From: Nitrospira sp.
GTDB taxonomy: Bacteria; Nitrospirota; Nitrospiria; Nitrospirales; Nitrospiraceae
Direction of reading: 5' to 3'
NCBI GenBank assembly: GCA_029865225.1
Contig: JAOUHJ010000002.1
Location: 62,001-126,000, forward strand
Length of the DNA stretch: 64,000 nucleotides
How positions within the stretch are numbered: the stretch's first letter is position 1; each line of letters starts with the position of its first letter. Positions 55,546-64,000 of the stretch are shown here, piece after piece. The position numbers were made by a program, and so were the translations under genes. The notes under the pieces are model-generated. The model ran no database searches. It worked only from the letters and a program-made list of their open reading frames with translations, and was not told the DNA's origin.

Positions 55546-56007
55546 TTATCTCGTGAAGGGGGTTCCGGCAAGTTTCTTCGCGACGTTCGGTAACTCCTTT
55601 TGAGCATCGACTCCCTGAAAGCCAAAGGTCAGCACGAACCCCGAACATCGCGTATATCCCGCTCCACCTGGACCGCTCTTGTTTTTGAAATCGCCGACCA
55701 CCATGTCACCGCCTGTGCAGACCGGGAAGGTTGTTTGTTTAAAGGCTTGGTTCTTTAAGTTGATCTCCATCACCTGTTTCATCGACGCCACTGCTTCGTC
55801 TTGCTTCTCGATATGCACATACATGGATAGCGCTTGACCGTTTGGCCATTGCCAGGCGCAGCCCTGGCCAGTACCCATCGTGGCCTGAACGGAAACCAGC
55901 GAAGGATCGGAGAGTTGGTTACATACTTGCGCGGCCATGGGCCCCGCCGCATGACCGGGAGAGGCAAGGAACAATCCCCAGGTAACAATAAGATATCTAA
56001 CTTTCAC
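55546..56007 (-). CDS. Exported hypothetical protein
   Basis: A 153-residue protein with an N-terminal signal peptide (YLIVTWGLFLASPGHAAGP). The mature part has paired cysteines (QVCNQLSDP, QGCAWQW, FPVCTGGD, YTRCSGF) and looks secreted and soluble. No family is recognised. It follows the EEP gene in convergent orientation. Confidence 0.65.
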   Translation of the reverse strand: MKVRYLIVTWGLFLASPGHAAGPMAAQVCNQLSDPSLVSVQATMGTGQGCAWQWPNGQALSMYVHIEKQDEAVASMKQVMEINLKNQAFKQTTFPVCTGGDMVVGDFKNKSGPGGAGYTRCSGFVLTFGFQGVDAQKELPNVAKKLAGTPFTR

Positions 56008-56318
56008 CGGCTATTTCCTTTTCGAGTCGTATAAGGTGCATGACCGAGTTAGTCTTTTCGTCCTGATGCATATCTCGCCCCCGCCACGGGCGCTTCCTCA
56101 AGTGAAGAACAACTCTTTCAATTGTAATTCTTGTCGTCTTTCCGTTCAATGGCCAGTTGTTCGGCCACATAGTCGGCTTCAGGAGGCTCAAATGAGCTTG
56201 CAACACCTACCTACCCCGCAGACCTCATTGACACTTATTCACAAGTCCACAGACAATGCCTGCGTCCTGGGTACCACTCAGCTGAACCCGGCTATATCAA
56301 AGAGATAGGGCGCTACCG
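56008..56318. other. Spacer before the decayed DUF3817 gene
   Basis: No gene supported. The track ORFs here lack ribosome sites and look like chance frames. Confidence 0.4.
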
Positions 56319-56641
56319 ATGAACCAGATCCGTCGATTCAGAATGACCGCGTTGGCTGAGGGGAGCTCTTTTCTCCTTTACTGTTCATGGCGATGCCGAT
56401 GAAGTACGTGATGGGTATGCCGAGAGTCGTGACCGTCGTGGGGGCGATTCACGGAATCTTATTTTTGAATTATGTCGCCCAGTTAGTGCAGCTACGAACT
56501 AGACATCAATAGGACAACAAGTTTTCTTTCTATGCTTTTCTCGCCTCGCTTCTCCCATCCGGACCATTTGTCTTTGATAAGCACTTGCGCGAAAAAGAAG
56601 CTGCCGAGCATCAAACTGACGAACTAGCCACATACTGCTGA
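56319..56641 (+). pseudogene. Decayed DUF3817 membrane-protein gene
   Basis: Not in the ORF track. From the ATG at 56319 the frame reads MNQIRRFRMTALAEGSSFLL, then is lost. From 56387 another frame reads MAMPMKYVMGMPRVVTVVGA and on to IHGILFLNYVAQLVQLRTRHQ. These two parts together make the DUF3817 pattern. Adding one T in the run near 56378 restores the frame and gives LLLLFMAMPMKY, so a base was lost. A TAG at 56486-56488 interrupts the rest, after which FYAFLASLLPSGPFVFDKHL closes the family. Two independent lesions make it a likely pseudogene, although one could be a sequencing error. Confidence 0.82.
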
Positions 56642-56743
56642 CCTACCTTTACCTCCACTACGCAGCTGCTTCGAACCCGTCAACCGCTTGCGCTCAGAAC
56701 TAAGCGCGAGCATAATAAAGCCGGTTCTACTAAGAGGTCTGGC

Positions 56744-56980
56744 ATGCGCGCCTATCGTAAGTATCTGACCATTGAAAATCCAAAACTAGTCACACTCTCC
56801 GACTTACCCTTTGCAGCTGGTGACTGCATTGAAGTAGTAATGATTGCTACAGAACCGTCGCCCGCTGCTCAATTGGAAACGTTGCACACCCTATTAAAGA
56901 CCACGCAAGCGCTTCCACAAGCCCGGGTCCTGACCGATGCCGACATTGCCTCAGAAGCCGCAGCCGTCCGGACTCGATGA
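56744..56980 (+). CDS. Antitoxin-like protein of a PIN toxin pair
   Basis: A 78-residue protein overlapping the PIN gene by 4 bp. It begins with MRAYRKYLTIENPKLVTLSDLPF, like short AbrB/antitoxin-like partners of PIN toxins, and has an acidic/alanine-rich C-terminus. agaggt precedes the ATG at good spacing. The family is not certain, but the position and overlap support an antitoxin role. Confidence 0.68.
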   Translation: MRAYRKYLTIENPKLVTLSDLPFAAGDCIEVVMIATEPSPAAQLETLHTLLKTTQALPQARVLTDADIASEAAAVRTR

Positions 56981-57390
56981 AAGTCGTCATAGACACCAAC
57001 GTGGTGGTGTCGGCAGCCTTCAAAAACAAAGATCCGGAAGCCGTCCTTCGTGCGGTGGTCGCACAACCCGAATGGGAATGGGTGGTATCCGCGGAGATTC
57101 TGGATGAGTATCGAGAAGTCTTAGCCCGACCTAAGTTCGGCCTGCCACCACTGTTACTGCGCCAGTGGATCGCGTTTCTAGAAACGGTCACCGTCTTAGT
57201 CGAAGTGCCGGATGGGCTGGCTTATCAGCCCGATCCAACTGACGCCAAGTTTCTTGCCTGTGCACTGGCCGCCCAGGCTGACTGGCTGGTGACCGGCGAT
57301 CGCGATTTCACCCAGGCCCGGAAACTGCTGACGACAACCATCCTGTCTGTGTCACAGTTCAAAACTCTTGTCTGTGATCGCACTTCATGA
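56977..57390 (+). CDS. PIN-domain toxin
   Basis: A 137-residue ribonuclease-like toxin of the PIN family. The acidic metal-site residues are in VVIDTNVVVSAAF (D6), EILDEYREVL, and TDAKFLACALAAQADWLVTGDRDF. This fits putative PIN-family toxins that act on RNA when freed from the antitoxin. It overlaps the antitoxin gene by 4 bp. Confidence 0.86.
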   Translation: MKVVIDTNVVVSAAFKNKDPEAVLRAVVAQPEWEWVVSAEILDEYREVLARPKFGLPPLLLRQWIAFLETVTVLVEVPDGLAYQPDPTDAKFLACALAAQADWLVTGDRDFTQARKLLTTTILSVSQFKTLVCDRTS

Positions 57391-57438
57391 GGAATCGGGG
57401 CAGATATCAGGCTGCGAAACATTTTTAGCCATTTTTGA

Positions 57439-59004
57439 TTACCGTTTTCCGTCATACCCCCGCTCTTTCCACCGCTCCAGCAGTTGAATCCGTTTCTTGA
57501 GCTGCTCAACCGTCGCTTGATCGACACGGCTCCCGGTACGGGCGATCAATTCCGCGTTGAGTCGGCGATGGTCAATCCCGCTGGTTCTAGAAACGGCACT
57601 GACAAGCAACCGATGAAGATCCCGCAGCTCGTACTTCTGCTGGTGGAGCGACACCGCCGGTTCTGGAACGACAGCCGCATCACCTTCTCCGCGCGTCTCG
57701 TCTTCCCCAATCAGGCTATCCATCCTCGCCACGGCCATGAGCGGCATGTATTCATTGGTCGAGACTGTGGTACGGCCGAAGAGGTCTCGCTGGCCAGGCG
57801 GCATGATATCTTCCAGCACATGGTCGCGCTCCGCTTTGATCTGCTTGGCATAGTGCACCAGGATGGGATCTTTCGGCAGATACAACCACGCCCGCTGTGG
57901 TTTGGGGAATCCCTCCTGCATGCGGACGAATCGACCCACGACCTGCCGGAAATACATTTCCGTGATGACGTTCGTCCCATAGACCCCGACTCGGAGTCTG
58001 GGAATATCCACGCCTTCGCTCACCATATTCACCGCCACGAGCCACTGTTGTTTTTTATGTCCGGCGAACTCTTCGATTGTGCGCGAGGCGGCAGGGTCAT
58101 CCGACACCGCAACGGCGGCTTTCGTGCCGACGATGCGACCGACCAGATCCGCCACCCATCGAGCATGTTCCTGATCCATACAGACGATTAAGCCACCGGC
58201 ATCGGGCTGTTCCTGCTGGCGAAGACGCGTGAGTTGCGCATGGGCATCGGTGATCACCGGACCAAGCCATGTGTCTTGGAGAAGCGCCGTTTTCAGGCGT
58301 TCCCGCTGCCGATTGAACGTCAACCCGTCCTCAAATGTCGCCTGATGCTCACGGCCTTCGGACAACCAGCTCAGCTCACCCTCGTAGCTCGGAAACACAA
58401 TCGGCCGACAGACGCTGTCCCGGATTGCATCGGTATAGCCATAGGCAAAATCCGCCCGGCTTTCTCCGTGCTCATATCGAATAAACGGGATTGGATTGTT
58501 GTCCGAACGGAAAGGTGTCCCGGACAGGATCAGCCGAAAGACCGCTGGGTCGAATGCCGAGCGCAGGGCCTTTCCCCAGTTTTTTCCATCACCGGCATGA
58601 TGCAACTCGTCGAAAATGAGCAGCGTCTTCTTGCTCTTACAGACCCGCTGAAAGATCTCGGGAGCCAGACAGACTTGCTGGTAGGTGACGACGGCACCGT
58701 GATAATCCGATGCTTCGGATGTCTGCTCATTGGTGAGGGTCGGATCGAGTTGCAATCCCATCTTCCCCGCAGCTTCAGACCACTGCGTGCGAAGGTGGTT
58801 GGTCGGGCAGACCACCAGCACCCTGACCGCAGCCTGCTTGGCCATAAATTCATGGGCGACGCGCAAGGCAAAGCGGGTCTTTCCCGCGGCAGGCGTGGCC
58901 ATCGCCAGAAAATCCTTGGCCTCATGACCACAGACCGCAGCCAAGGCACGGCATTGCCAGTCACGAAGGGGCGCCGTCCAGGCGGGCAATGTCTTCATAG
59001 CCAA
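57439..59004 (-). CDS. SF2 DEAD/DEAH-type helicase linked to topoisomerase VI
   Basis: A 521-residue superfamily 2 helicase. The Walker A loop is atypical (TPAAGKTRFA), the DExH box is FDELHHAGD, and SGTPFR and VVGRFVRM are motifs III and VI. VSEGVDIPRLRVGVYGTN is motif V. The N-terminus (LRDWQCRALAAV) resembles the XPB/Ssl2-type ring-like helicases. It lies 49 bp after the topoisomerase VI A gene in the same minus-strand run. A cooperating role in DNA topology or repair is inferred from the linkage. Confidence 0.85.
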   Translation of the reverse strand: MAMKTLPAWTAPLRDWQCRALAAVCGHEAKDFLAMATPAAGKTRFALRVAHEFMAKQAAVRVLVVCPTNHLRTQWSEAAGKMGLQLDPTLTNEQTSEASDYHGAVVTYQQVCLAPEIFQRVCKSKKTLLIFDELHHAGDGKNWGKALRSAFDPAVFRLILSGTPFRSDNNPIPFIRYEHGESRADFAYGYTDAIRDSVCRPIVFPSYEGELSWLSEGREHQATFEDGLTFNRQRERLKTALLQDTWLGPVITDAHAQLTRLRQQEQPDAGGLIVCMDQEHARWVADLVGRIVGTKAAVAVSDDPAASRTIEEFAGHKKQQWLVAVNMVSEGVDIPRLRVGVYGTNVITEMYFRQVVGRFVRMQEGFPKPQRAWLYLPKDPILVHYAKQIKAERDHVLEDIMPPGQRDLFGRTTVSTNEYMPLMAVARMDSLIGEDETRGEGDAAVVPEPAVSLHQQKYELRDLHRLLVSAVSRTSGIDHRRLNAELIARTGSRVDQATVEQLKKRIQLLERWKERGYDGKR

Positions 59005-59053
59005 TACGTGAGAGAAACTGTTTGGCTCAACGATGGCACAGATCGGAGGCGGG

Positions 59054-60157
59054 TCAGTCCAGCCAGTCTTTTTCTTTGAGCTTCCTCGGCAGATACTTCT
59101 TTGTCAGGTACTGAAAATCCTTATTGGCCAACGAGTCAAGTTCGTACTTCAATCCGCTGGTCAGCATGCGCTTGATCTCCGCCTGCCAGGCCGGTTTCTT
59201 GAACCACTGATAGTTCATCAACTCTTTCGCTCGGGCGATATCTTTCTCGTTCAACTTGATCCCGACATTGCGCGGGAGCTCATACCGTTCGGGGTCGGCA
59301 CTGGACAAGCCCATGAACTTGGCTTTGGGAATGGCCATCCGTTGGCTTTCGAACGCCAGATTGATCGAGCCTTGCTTAATGACTGAATAGATATAGTACC
59401 CCCAGGGATCGTTATCGACCAACACATAGACCGGAAGCCGCTGTTCCTCGTGCAGTCGACGAGCCAGGCGACGGACACCTCGCGGCGGCTGGCCGTTCCC
59501 GGTGAGCAAGACACAGTTATAACGTCGCCAGAACTTGTCTTCCGAAAGCCGATTCCACTGCGTTCCTTTTTCGACGAGCAGCAGGAAATCCGCCGTACAG
59601 CGCCGAATCTCCAAATACTCGGGCTCCACGATCGACGGCACCGAATACCCGCCTTTCCCAAGCTTTGAGCAATCGACACGGTCCCCGTCGTCGCCGAAGA
59701 CCACGGGGCCGACGATGCTGCCACTGTTCTCCGCCCGCACATGCAGCTCTTCCCTGAGCGCAGTAAGGGATACCTCGAGATCTTCGATCACGGGATCGGA
59801 TTCATCCTGCGTGTCGAAGGTATTTTCGTGCGAGTTTTTAATCGTATGTTTCGTGCGGTAATAAATTTCTCGAAGCGAGGTCGTCAGATCAGCACGTTGC
59901 AATTCAGAGAGGGCATCGGCCACCAACACGGTCTGCATGAATTTCTTCGCCATACCGACGTTGAAAAACGACCGCTCCTGCTTCTTGCTGCCCATCTCGA
60001 TCAGACCCTTCCGTTCATTGAAGGACACGTTGGAGAGAGCGCGGATTGGAATTTGAAACGTAGGGTCTTTCGATCGTTCGGCCGATTGGATCACGATATC
60101 AGCCAGACCGATCAACTTCTTCTCGACCAGCGTGGTTTTCTTGGTTTTGGTCGTCAT
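59054..60157 (-). CDS. DNA topoisomerase VI subunit A (Spo11-like)
   Basis: DNA-cleaving subunit of type IIB topoisomerase, 367 residues. The active Tyr is in LREIYYRTKH (residues 99-100). The Toprim domain has FLLLVEKGTQW and LVDNDPWGYYIYSVIKQGS (acidic DxD) and a basic end. It is 6 bp downstream of the B-subunit gene. Topoisomerase VI is common in archaea and plants but only sporadic in bacteria, including Nitrospirota. It relaxes and decatenates DNA with ATP from subunit B. Confidence 0.93.
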   Translation of the reverse strand: MTTKTKKTTLVEKKLIGLADIVIQSAERSKDPTFQIPIRALSNVSFNERKGLIEMGSKKQERSFFNVGMAKKFMQTVLVADALSELQRADLTTSLREIYYRTKHTIKNSHENTFDTQDESDPVIEDLEVSLTALREELHVRAENSGSIVGPVVFGDDGDRVDCSKLGKGGYSVPSIVEPEYLEIRRCTADFLLLVEKGTQWNRLSEDKFWRRYNCVLLTGNGQPPRGVRRLARRLHEEQRLPVYVLVDNDPWGYYIYSVIKQGSINLAFESQRMAIPKAKFMGLSSADPERYELPRNVGIKLNEKDIARAKELMNYQWFKKPAWQAEIKRMLTSGLKYELDSLANKDFQYLTKKYLPRKLKEKDWLD

Positions 60158-60163
60158 GTTGTC

Positions 60164-62248
60164 CTATTTGGGTTTCCTCGGAGCCGCAGTCTTGGCCGAC
60201 TTGGATGGGTGCTTGGCCTTGGACTCACCGGCACGGATCGCAATCTGACCGGATTTCATAGTCGTCTTCTTCGGCAGATGTTTTGTTCGACTCGACTTCT
60301 TGGTGGCGTTCTCTTTCGAAGCAGGCTCATCGGCCGGCGTTGTGTCGCCGAGAAGGTCCGGCTCTGCCGGCGGGACCGCGAGCCCCTGATCTGACTCGAC
60401 TTGAGTCGCCAATGCCGTCTCGCCTTCTACGCCATCCGCCGTGACGATGATGGAATGGGGTAGACCTTCGGGACCACCTCCGGTTTTTCCAAGTGCTTGG
60501 TCAGTTTTCGTTCCGCCTGTGCGAGACGTTGCGATCTTCTGGAGCTGCTCTTTCAGCTTTTGCTTCGGCAGCGTGCCTCCTTTGAGTCGATTGCATGCCT
60601 CCACGACTTCTTCAATATACAGTTCAAAAATGTTTCGCCGCCGAAATTCACTGGCAGCCCGTTCACGCCGCCGCACGAAGAGACCCAATCGCCTCCCGCA
60701 CTCGCGAAGAGCCAGCGTGATTTCCTTCTGAATTTCATCGTAATCCGCGATCGCTTCTTTGGACTCACTGGTAAAGGGTACCCACACCGACGCCATGTGA
60801 ACGAAGATCACCATCGGTCCACCCGGAAGGGCGCCACGAGACTGGCTCAAGCCGTAGTTTTTCCATCCCGTGCTCAGCACGGCTTTGAAGGTCGAGCAAG
60901 CAGACTGTTGGTACAGGAGCGGAACCCGATTGGCGTATCGGATCACTCGTGCGAGTTCTGAATCTTCCTCCTCGTGCTCCCCTTCTGCCTTCGGCATCGC
61001 CGGTTGTTGCGGCTTGTTTTGGTCTTGCGGTCTGTTTCCGTATGCCAATCCTGCTTCAATGATGAATGGGTTGCCGCGATAGACCGCCGGTGGTCGACTG
61101 ACTGCCGTGTAGAATTCCCCTTTGATCTGCTTGTATAGGCCGGAGAGGATGGCCTTTTCGCCGATCGGAGAAATACAGTTGGTCGGTGGGGCCATGATCT
61201 TCGTCTCTTGCAGTGTCTTGTAGAGCGTCTCTGCGACCGGTCCCTTCAGCTCACGGGGCTTGTCCTCAGGCGAGACCTTCGCCGCTTTGCAGATCTCATC
61301 GGCCAGTTGCGGCGAGACGCGGCAAAAATCCCCGGCGAGAAACCCGGACAGTGTGTGGCTCTTGGTGTCCTGCAACATCTTGAGGAGCATGCCGAACTCG
61401 ATCCCGTAGGGATGCGGCTTGATCTCGCGCGGTTGAGGCGGCAATTCATGGTAGGTCCGAGGGTACTCTTTCGTCTCCCCTTCAGGAGTCTTATAGACCA
61501 ATTTAACGTGCGGGTTGGCGATGGAAGTCTGCTCCAACCACTCATCGACCGACGCACGGCCCTTTTGATACTTGCCCTCGACCTCCAGCGTCACCTGGGT
61601 GCCTCGTGGCTGCTCCCATTCGATCTGTTTGTTTTCATGAACCAACGGCTCATTCTTCTTCGTGTCGATTTGAACTTCAAAGAAATGAGCGGCGGCCTTC
61701 GACCCGATACGCGAAATAATTTTCACCGGTTTGCCGGTCGTCAGTTGTCCGTACATGCCGGCAGCCGAAATGCCGATGCCCTGCTGGCCACGGCTCATCC
61801 GCAGGCGATGAAACTTTGAGCCATAGAGCAGCTTGGCGAAAATTCGCGGGATCTGCTGACGCACAATGCCCGGTCCGTTGTCGGTCACTGTAACGCGAAA
61901 CCGATTCGCCTGGCTCGGCGCCACCGGCACCCCATTCGACACGACCTCGAGGTTGACCGTGACATCCGGAAGAATCCCGGCTTCTTCACAGGCATCGAGC
62001 GCGTTGTCGACCGCCTCTTTGACACAGGTCAGCAGCGCCTTGCGCGGATTGTCGAATCCCAGCAGATGCCGGTTCTTCGTGAAAAATTCCGAAACGGAAA
62101 TTTCCCGCTGACGCGCCCCCATCTCTACCGCAGTGACCCGCTCCGCCGCTTTCGCGGCGGCTGGCTTTTTTGCGGCTGGTTCAGAGTTGGATCGAGGAGC
62201 GGAAGATTTCGAATCAGGTTCTGATGCGGAGTCTTTCCTTTTTCCCAT
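60164..62248 (-). CDS. DNA topoisomerase VI subunit B
   Basis: ATP-binding subunit (GHKL fold), 694 residues. N-box: LLTCVKEAVDNALDACEEAG. Then VTVTDNGPGIVRQQIPRIFAKLLYGSKF and SRGQQGIGISAAGMYGQL, as in all Top6B/GyrB/Hsp90 ATPases. A transducer domain and a basic Lys/Ala/Pro-rich C-terminal tail follow. The N-terminal ~40 residues are also low-complexity, rich in Ser, Ala and Lys. It precedes subunit A by 6 bp. Gyrase genes are not in this window. Confidence 0.94.
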   Translation of the reverse strand: MGKRKDSASEPDSKSSAPRSNSEPAAKKPAAAKAAERVTAVEMGARQREISVSEFFTKNRHLLGFDNPRKALLTCVKEAVDNALDACEEAGILPDVTVNLEVVSNGVPVAPSQANRFRVTVTDNGPGIVRQQIPRIFAKLLYGSKFHRLRMSRGQQGIGISAAGMYGQLTTGKPVKIISRIGSKAAAHFFEVQIDTKKNEPLVHENKQIEWEQPRGTQVTLEVEGKYQKGRASVDEWLEQTSIANPHVKLVYKTPEGETKEYPRTYHELPPQPREIKPHPYGIEFGMLLKMLQDTKSHTLSGFLAGDFCRVSPQLADEICKAAKVSPEDKPRELKGPVAETLYKTLQETKIMAPPTNCISPIGEKAILSGLYKQIKGEFYTAVSRPPAVYRGNPFIIEAGLAYGNRPQDQNKPQQPAMPKAEGEHEEEDSELARVIRYANRVPLLYQQSACSTFKAVLSTGWKNYGLSQSRGALPGGPMVIFVHMASVWVPFTSESKEAIADYDEIQKEITLALRECGRRLGLFVRRRERAASEFRRRNIFELYIEEVVEACNRLKGGTLPKQKLKEQLQKIATSRTGGTKTDQALGKTGGGPEGLPHSIIVTADGVEGETALATQVESDQGLAVPPAEPDLLGDTTPADEPASKENATKKSSRTKHLPKKTTMKSGQIAIRAGESKAKHPSKSAKTAAPRKPK

Positions 62249-62365
62249 TCACCCTCTCATGAAGCAATCGTTGAGTGTTTGGTATCATAAAACTTTCCAG
62301 GAAACAATGGGACCAAATGGCGAGCGAGTGGAATAAAGAAAGACCTAGACGTGCAACGAAGCGCC

Positions 62366-64000
62366 TTAGTGGATCACGGAGGGATCCCGCAAGTAATGCG
62401 CGGGCTCCATCGTCTCTGCAGACCAGACAAGCACTTTTCGGTCGAGCGTGCCGACGATCAAATAGCTTCCGTCACTCGTCCAGTGCAGATGATAGGGGGT
62501 TTTCATGTGGAAGGTTTTTCGCTTGACCTGAGACTTAAGATCCCATACGGCAAGACGTTCTCCAACCCGAGTGGCCACCCATCGATGCAATGGGTCAACA
62601 GCCATCGAGGCCCCCAATGCGACCGTCGGTCCTTTCTCAAGGACTTCGGTATCCCGTTTTGTAAAAGTGTCCAACCTGGCCATAACTTTGTTCCGAGCAG
62701 TATCCCATAGGGCAAGCGTCAACGTATTGGGTTCGCGAGCCTGCATCGTCGTCGCAACAAACGGACGATTCCATCCGAGTCCGGACCAGACCGTAGGCAG
62801 TCCGACCGGCTCCTCCACAGGGTTCCATGTCGAGATATCCCAAACAACACGGCCGGTCCGGGAGGTCGTGAGCAAGTACCGGCTTCCGTCCAGCAAGCTC
62901 AGAGTCTCCACGACGTCCCCGTGGGGCGCCCGCTTCCTGAGACAGCCTTTCGAATCACAGGTAAGGGAGTAGCCGGCATGGACCAGCTCCTTGATGATCG
63001 CTCTGGTGACCACATCCACCACGAGGACATTCGGTTGCTTCCCGGCAATGACCAGAAATCGGTTGCCGGTGAGAAACTGGAGGGCGTTGATCTGTCCCTG
63101 TCCGCTTGCATAAGATGGAAACTCCTTCCAGCTCTGCGTGTCCCAAAGCCGTATCTCTCCTTGGGTCGTCCCTGCGGCCAGAATCGCACCGTCGGCGCTG
63201 AACGCCAACGCGCTTGCCGGCGCAGACAACACCAGCTGGCGTAGAAGCATTCCCTGTCCCGGCTCCCAAATCTTGAGCAAGCTGTCATCACTACTTGTGA
63301 CAAGCAAATTAGCGCTGGGAGAAGTTACCAGTGCGCGTACCGCTCGCGCGTGTACAAATGCCGGACCGGTTCCGGGAGCTGCTGGCGCGAGAAGCTTTGC
63401 GGACAACTCAGCATCAGTGACCGGCGGTGTGGGGCGCTTGGCCAACACCTTCGCCTGAGGCTGAGCAGGATCCAACACCAGCTCCGGTGAGCGCGTCTCT
63501 ACATCCCACAGTGAGATGTGGCCGTCCACATCCGGATTCAGGCCACCCGTGAGTCCAAGCATGATCTTAGATCCGGTCGGCGACCACTTCAACAACGAGA
63601 TGCGCGGATCCCTGTTTCGGCAATCATGATCACAGAGATCCGATAACATAGTGCCGGTGCGCAGGTCCCAGATCTGTATCGTGCCGAGCTGTGCAGACTG
63701 TCCAACCAGATAGTCCCCATCGCTTGAAACATCGACAGCCGCAAGATTCATAGAGGACGGCTCGTCTCTCCCTTGATTGGGACTGGTGAGGTGGGTCGAG
63801 AACACCAACTCGCCCGAGTCGGAGTCGAACAACATATAACTCTTCGTTCCATGACCTGCCACCAGTCGGCGGCCATCGGGCGAAAAGCGATGAAGGGTGA
63901 GAGGCCCGCTTCCTCCCCCCGCAGTCGTCGCTGTGGCTCGTCCCCGGATCGATACCTCTACCGGGTCGATGAGCAGGACCATGTTTCCAGTGCTGGCAGC
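62366..64000 (-). CDS. WD40 beta-propeller protein (5' end beyond the window)
   Basis: WD40-type repeats fill the protein, with recurring patterns such as SPDGRRLVAGHGTKSYMLFDSDSGE, WSPTGSKIMLGLTG, FSADGAILAAGTTQGEIRLWDTQSW and WTSDGSYLIVGTLDRKVLVWSAE. The track ATG at 63982 lies 18 bases from the window edge. The frame continues upstream (AASTGN) to the end without a stop, so the protein is likely truncated by the window. A scaffold or surface role is inferred. It ends before the top6B promoter region and faces the same way. Confidence 0.82.
   Translation of the reverse strand, partial: AASTGNMVLLIDPVEVSIRGRATATTAGGGSGPLTLHRFSPDGRRLVAGHGTKSYMLFDSDSGELVFSTHLTSPNQGRDEPSSMNLAAVDVSSDGDYLVGQSAQLGTIQIWDLRTGTMLSDLCDHDCRNRDPRISLLKWSPTGSKIMLGLTGGLNPDVDGHISLWDVETRSPELVLDPAQPQAKVLAKRPTPPVTDAELSAKLLAPAAPGTGPAFVHARAVRALVTSPSANLLVTSSDDSLLKIWEPGQGMLLRQLVLSAPASALAFSADGAILAAGTTQGEIRLWDTQSWKEFPSYASGQGQINALQFLTGNRFLVIAGKQPNVLVVDVVTRAIIKELVHAGYSLTCDSKGCLRKRAPHGDVVETLSLLDGSRYLLTTSRTGRVVWDISTWNPVEEPVGLPTVWSGLGWNRPFVATTMQAREPNTLTLALWDTARNKVMARLDTFTKRDTEVLEKGPTVALGASMAVDPLHRWVATRVGERLAVWDLKSQVKRKTFHMKTPYHLHWTSDGSYLIVGTLDRKVLVWSAETMEPAHYLRDPSVIH

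Overview
This 64 kb window looks like chromosomal DNA of a Nitrospira-type bacterium (phylum Nitrospirota). This is an inference. It rests on the moderately high GC, the Gram-negative envelope genes (lgt, lipoproteins, TonB-like and outer-membrane-like proteins) and a bacterial DNA topoisomerase VI. A run of cadherin-like beta-sandwich lipoprotein-type genes and many small unnamed proteins also fit. No rRNA, prophage or CRISPR array is visible. One tRNA gene (tRNA-Leu, anticodon UAA) is present.

Layout. 1-4.7 kb: a four-gene Gld-type ABC exporter operon (ATPase, permease, GldG-like, DUF4340). 4.9-13.7 kb: four tandem paralogues built from about 19 copies of a ~90-105 residue cadherin-like beta-sandwich module, interrupted by a complete 1,223 bp IS5-type insertion sequence with imperfect inverted repeats and a 7 bp direct repeat at its edges. 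Three of the four paralogues have near-identical promoters (TTGACC, 17-18 bp, TATAxx) about 130 bp before their start codons. 13.9-18 kb (minus strand): a NarL-type response regulator, a histidine kinase with an unusual N-terminal Rossmann domain, nrdR, glyA and rplI. 18.2-21.6 kb (minus): a hicBA-type toxin-antitoxin pair, a small zinc-ribbon protein, and kbl-tdh for threonine breakdown to glycine.

21.6-33.6 kb: a TonB-like protein, a YceI protein, a zinc alcohol dehydrogenase, a 24-residue histone-H1-like peptide gene, hemD, a VOC protein overlapping an MBL-fold hydrolase unit, a UDP-glucuronate epimerase-like gene, a Kef-type antiporter and a Rieske oxygenase. 33.7-41.2 kb: DsrE-like and TusA-like sulfur-relay genes with a promoter and a strong terminator, fused formiminotransferase-cyclodeaminase, rpsU, nth, another DsrE protein, a small membrane protein and polA (proofreading site apparently lost). 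41.6-47.3 kb: small proteins, tRNA-Leu, an outer-membrane-like protein with no normal start codon, a solute-binding lipoprotein, a DUF3365 haem protein, YtxH, lgt and a zincin.

47.3-64 kb: an AddA/AddB-type helicase-nuclease pair (minus strand) headed by a thioredoxin-fold protein and an overlooked 52-residue zinc-ribbon gene. These are followed by an exported endonuclease/phosphatase-fold protein, a decayed DUF3817 gene with a frameshift and a stop, a PIN-domain toxin-antitoxin pair, and a minus-strand topoisomerase VI B-A-helicase unit. The window closes with a WD40 protein that runs off the right edge.

Most of the window is ordinary chromosomal content. The less ordinary parts are the beta-sandwich array with its shared promoters, the Rossmann-histidine kinase, topoisomerase VI with its linked helicase, and several small or broken genes.
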